DNA from: JANTGF01 sp963750735 | Lineage (GTDB): Bacteria; Bacteroidota; Bacteroidia; Bacteroidales; VadinHA17 | Length of the DNA stretch: 64,000 bases | Direction: 5' to 3' | NCBI GenBank assembly: GCA_963750735.1 | Contig: CAVVRY010000019.1 | Span: 248,001-312,000 of the forward strand | In this document: positions 63,566 to 64,000 of the stretch, one piece after another | Numbering within the stretch: position 1 is the stretch's first letter | Layout: each line of letters begins with the position of its first letter | The notes under the pieces: generated by a model | What the model saw: the letters and a program-made list of their open reading frames with translations, nothing else | Told to the model about the DNA's origin: nothing | Database searches by the model: none | Translations under genes and position numbers: made by a program

Positions 63566-64000
63566 ATGAAAACAAAATTTAAAATATCAGCAATAGCAGC
63601 AATCATGATTTTTATGGTGCAGGCTACATTTTCATCTCCATCTGAAATAATCACAAACCAATATACCGATGGATATAATGGATACGGACACAAAAAGAAA
63701 GTCGTTGTAAACAATCATTATAACAATAATATGTACGATTTTCAGTATTCATCCAGAATAAAGAGGTTTCATGGTCCTTATGTTAATGTAAATTATTATG
63801 GATCATGTTTCACAGATTCCTACTATTTTTCATATGAGTCTGCTTACTTTGGGTGGAGTATGTACAGCCAACCATTCTGGGGTGGTATGTATGTCGGAAT
63901 TTTTTATGGTACTCCTTATTATAGACCGTATTATCGGACATGGAACTCTGTAAATTACTATTCCAGAAATGTTTATAGCAGCTATTATTACGGATACTAT
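63566..64000 (+). CDS. Tyr-rich exported protein (3' truncated by the window edge)
   Basis: 145 residues visible, frame open to the end. Sec signal peptide (MKTKFKISAIAAIMIFMVQATFS). The mature part is very rich in Tyr, Asn, Ser and Gly, with runs such as YYRPYYRTW and YSSYYYGYY, and a motif SSRIKRFHGPYVNVNYYGSCFTDSYYF seen, from memory, in related Bacteroidota proteins. AAAGGAGG at 63553-63560 gives a strong Shine-Dalgarno 5 nt before the ATG. Structural or surface role possible; function unknown. Divergent from proS. Confidence 0.75.
   Translation, partial: MKTKFKISAIAAIMIFMVQATFSSPSEIITNQYTDGYNGYGHKKKVVVNNHYNNNMYDFQYSSRIKRFHGPYVNVNYYGSCFTDSYYFSYESAYFGWSMYSQPFWGGMYVGIFYGTPYYRPYYRTWNSVNYYSRNVYSSYYYGYY

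Noticed and set aside
1..64000. CRISPR arrays, tRNA or rRNA genes, transposases, toxin-antitoxin pairs
   Set aside because: I looked for repeated 25-40-mers at regular spacing, tRNA T-loop and CCA-end patterns, and transposase motifs by eye and saw none. A computed scan (tRNAscan, CRISPR finder) could still show something missed.

Overview
The window looks like chromosomal DNA of a member of the Bacteroidota, probably the class Bacteroidia. The evidence is: low GC; a gliding-motility/type-B C-terminal sorting domain typical of type IX secretion cargo; archaeal/eukaryote-type prolyl-tRNA synthetase; pyruvate phosphate dikinase; the serC-serA-DUF1015 and folP-cdaA neighbourhoods; and promoters of the Bacteroidota primary-sigma form (TTG, about 19 nt, TAnnTTTG). 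Finer taxonomy cannot be read from the sequence. Most of it is housekeeping and conserved genes. I see no prophage, insertion sequence, CRISPR array, rRNA or tRNA.

Layout. 1-9.9 kb, mostly + strand: a truncated gene, glycine cleavage gcvT, a serine-biosynthesis cluster (serC, serA, DUF1015), a PLP-homeostasis protein, a dihydroorotate-dehydrogenase-like protein, a K+ channel, a HEAT-repeat protein and two exported proteins. 9.9-18.4 kb: uvrA, an ECF-like sigma factor broken by a frameshift, a band-7 (SPFH) protein with a 53-residue Arc-like partner, a zinc-ribbon protein, a GPP34/GOLPH3-like protein, rsmE, a small membrane protein, a second frameshifted gene (a YfcE-type phosphodiesterase) and a flavodoxin-like protein. 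18.4-31.5 kb: a 1497-residue exported protein of unknown function, tpiA, a DoxX-type membrane protein, tmk, folP-cdaA, plsY and ppdK. 31.8-47.3 kb: a metal permease fused to an HMA domain, xerD, aroQ, hupE-like, DUF6702, a large type IX cargo protein with a TPR lipid/periplasm-type partner, an SDR, a soluble hybrid histidine kinase, a selenocysteine-lyase/SelD fusion, a VTT-like membrane protein and nth.

47.4-55.0 kb is the most coherent unit: a seven-gene aromatic amino-acid operon (pheA, aminotransferase, DAHP synthase-chorismate mutase, aroB, aroA, aroC, tyrA). It is preceded by what looks like a complete transcription attenuator. In order, this has a near-perfect promoter, an 18-codon leader peptide with 7 Phe and 3 Tyr codons, a segment over the leader stop codon that mimics one arm of the terminator, and an intrinsic terminator with nine T residues. 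This is the finding I would follow first.

55.0-64 kb, mostly - strand: tilS, ahpC, an Omp85-like outer-membrane protein, an M49-like lipoprotein peptidase, a conserved hypothetical, proS, and the start of a Tyr-rich exported protein that runs off the window.

Other points worth attention are the selenocysteine lyase-SelD fusion, a Bacteroidota-type SerA with Lys in place of the usual catalytic His, the DUF1015 protein sitting where a phosphoserine phosphatase would be expected, and the two single-base frame disruptions within about 4.5 kb.
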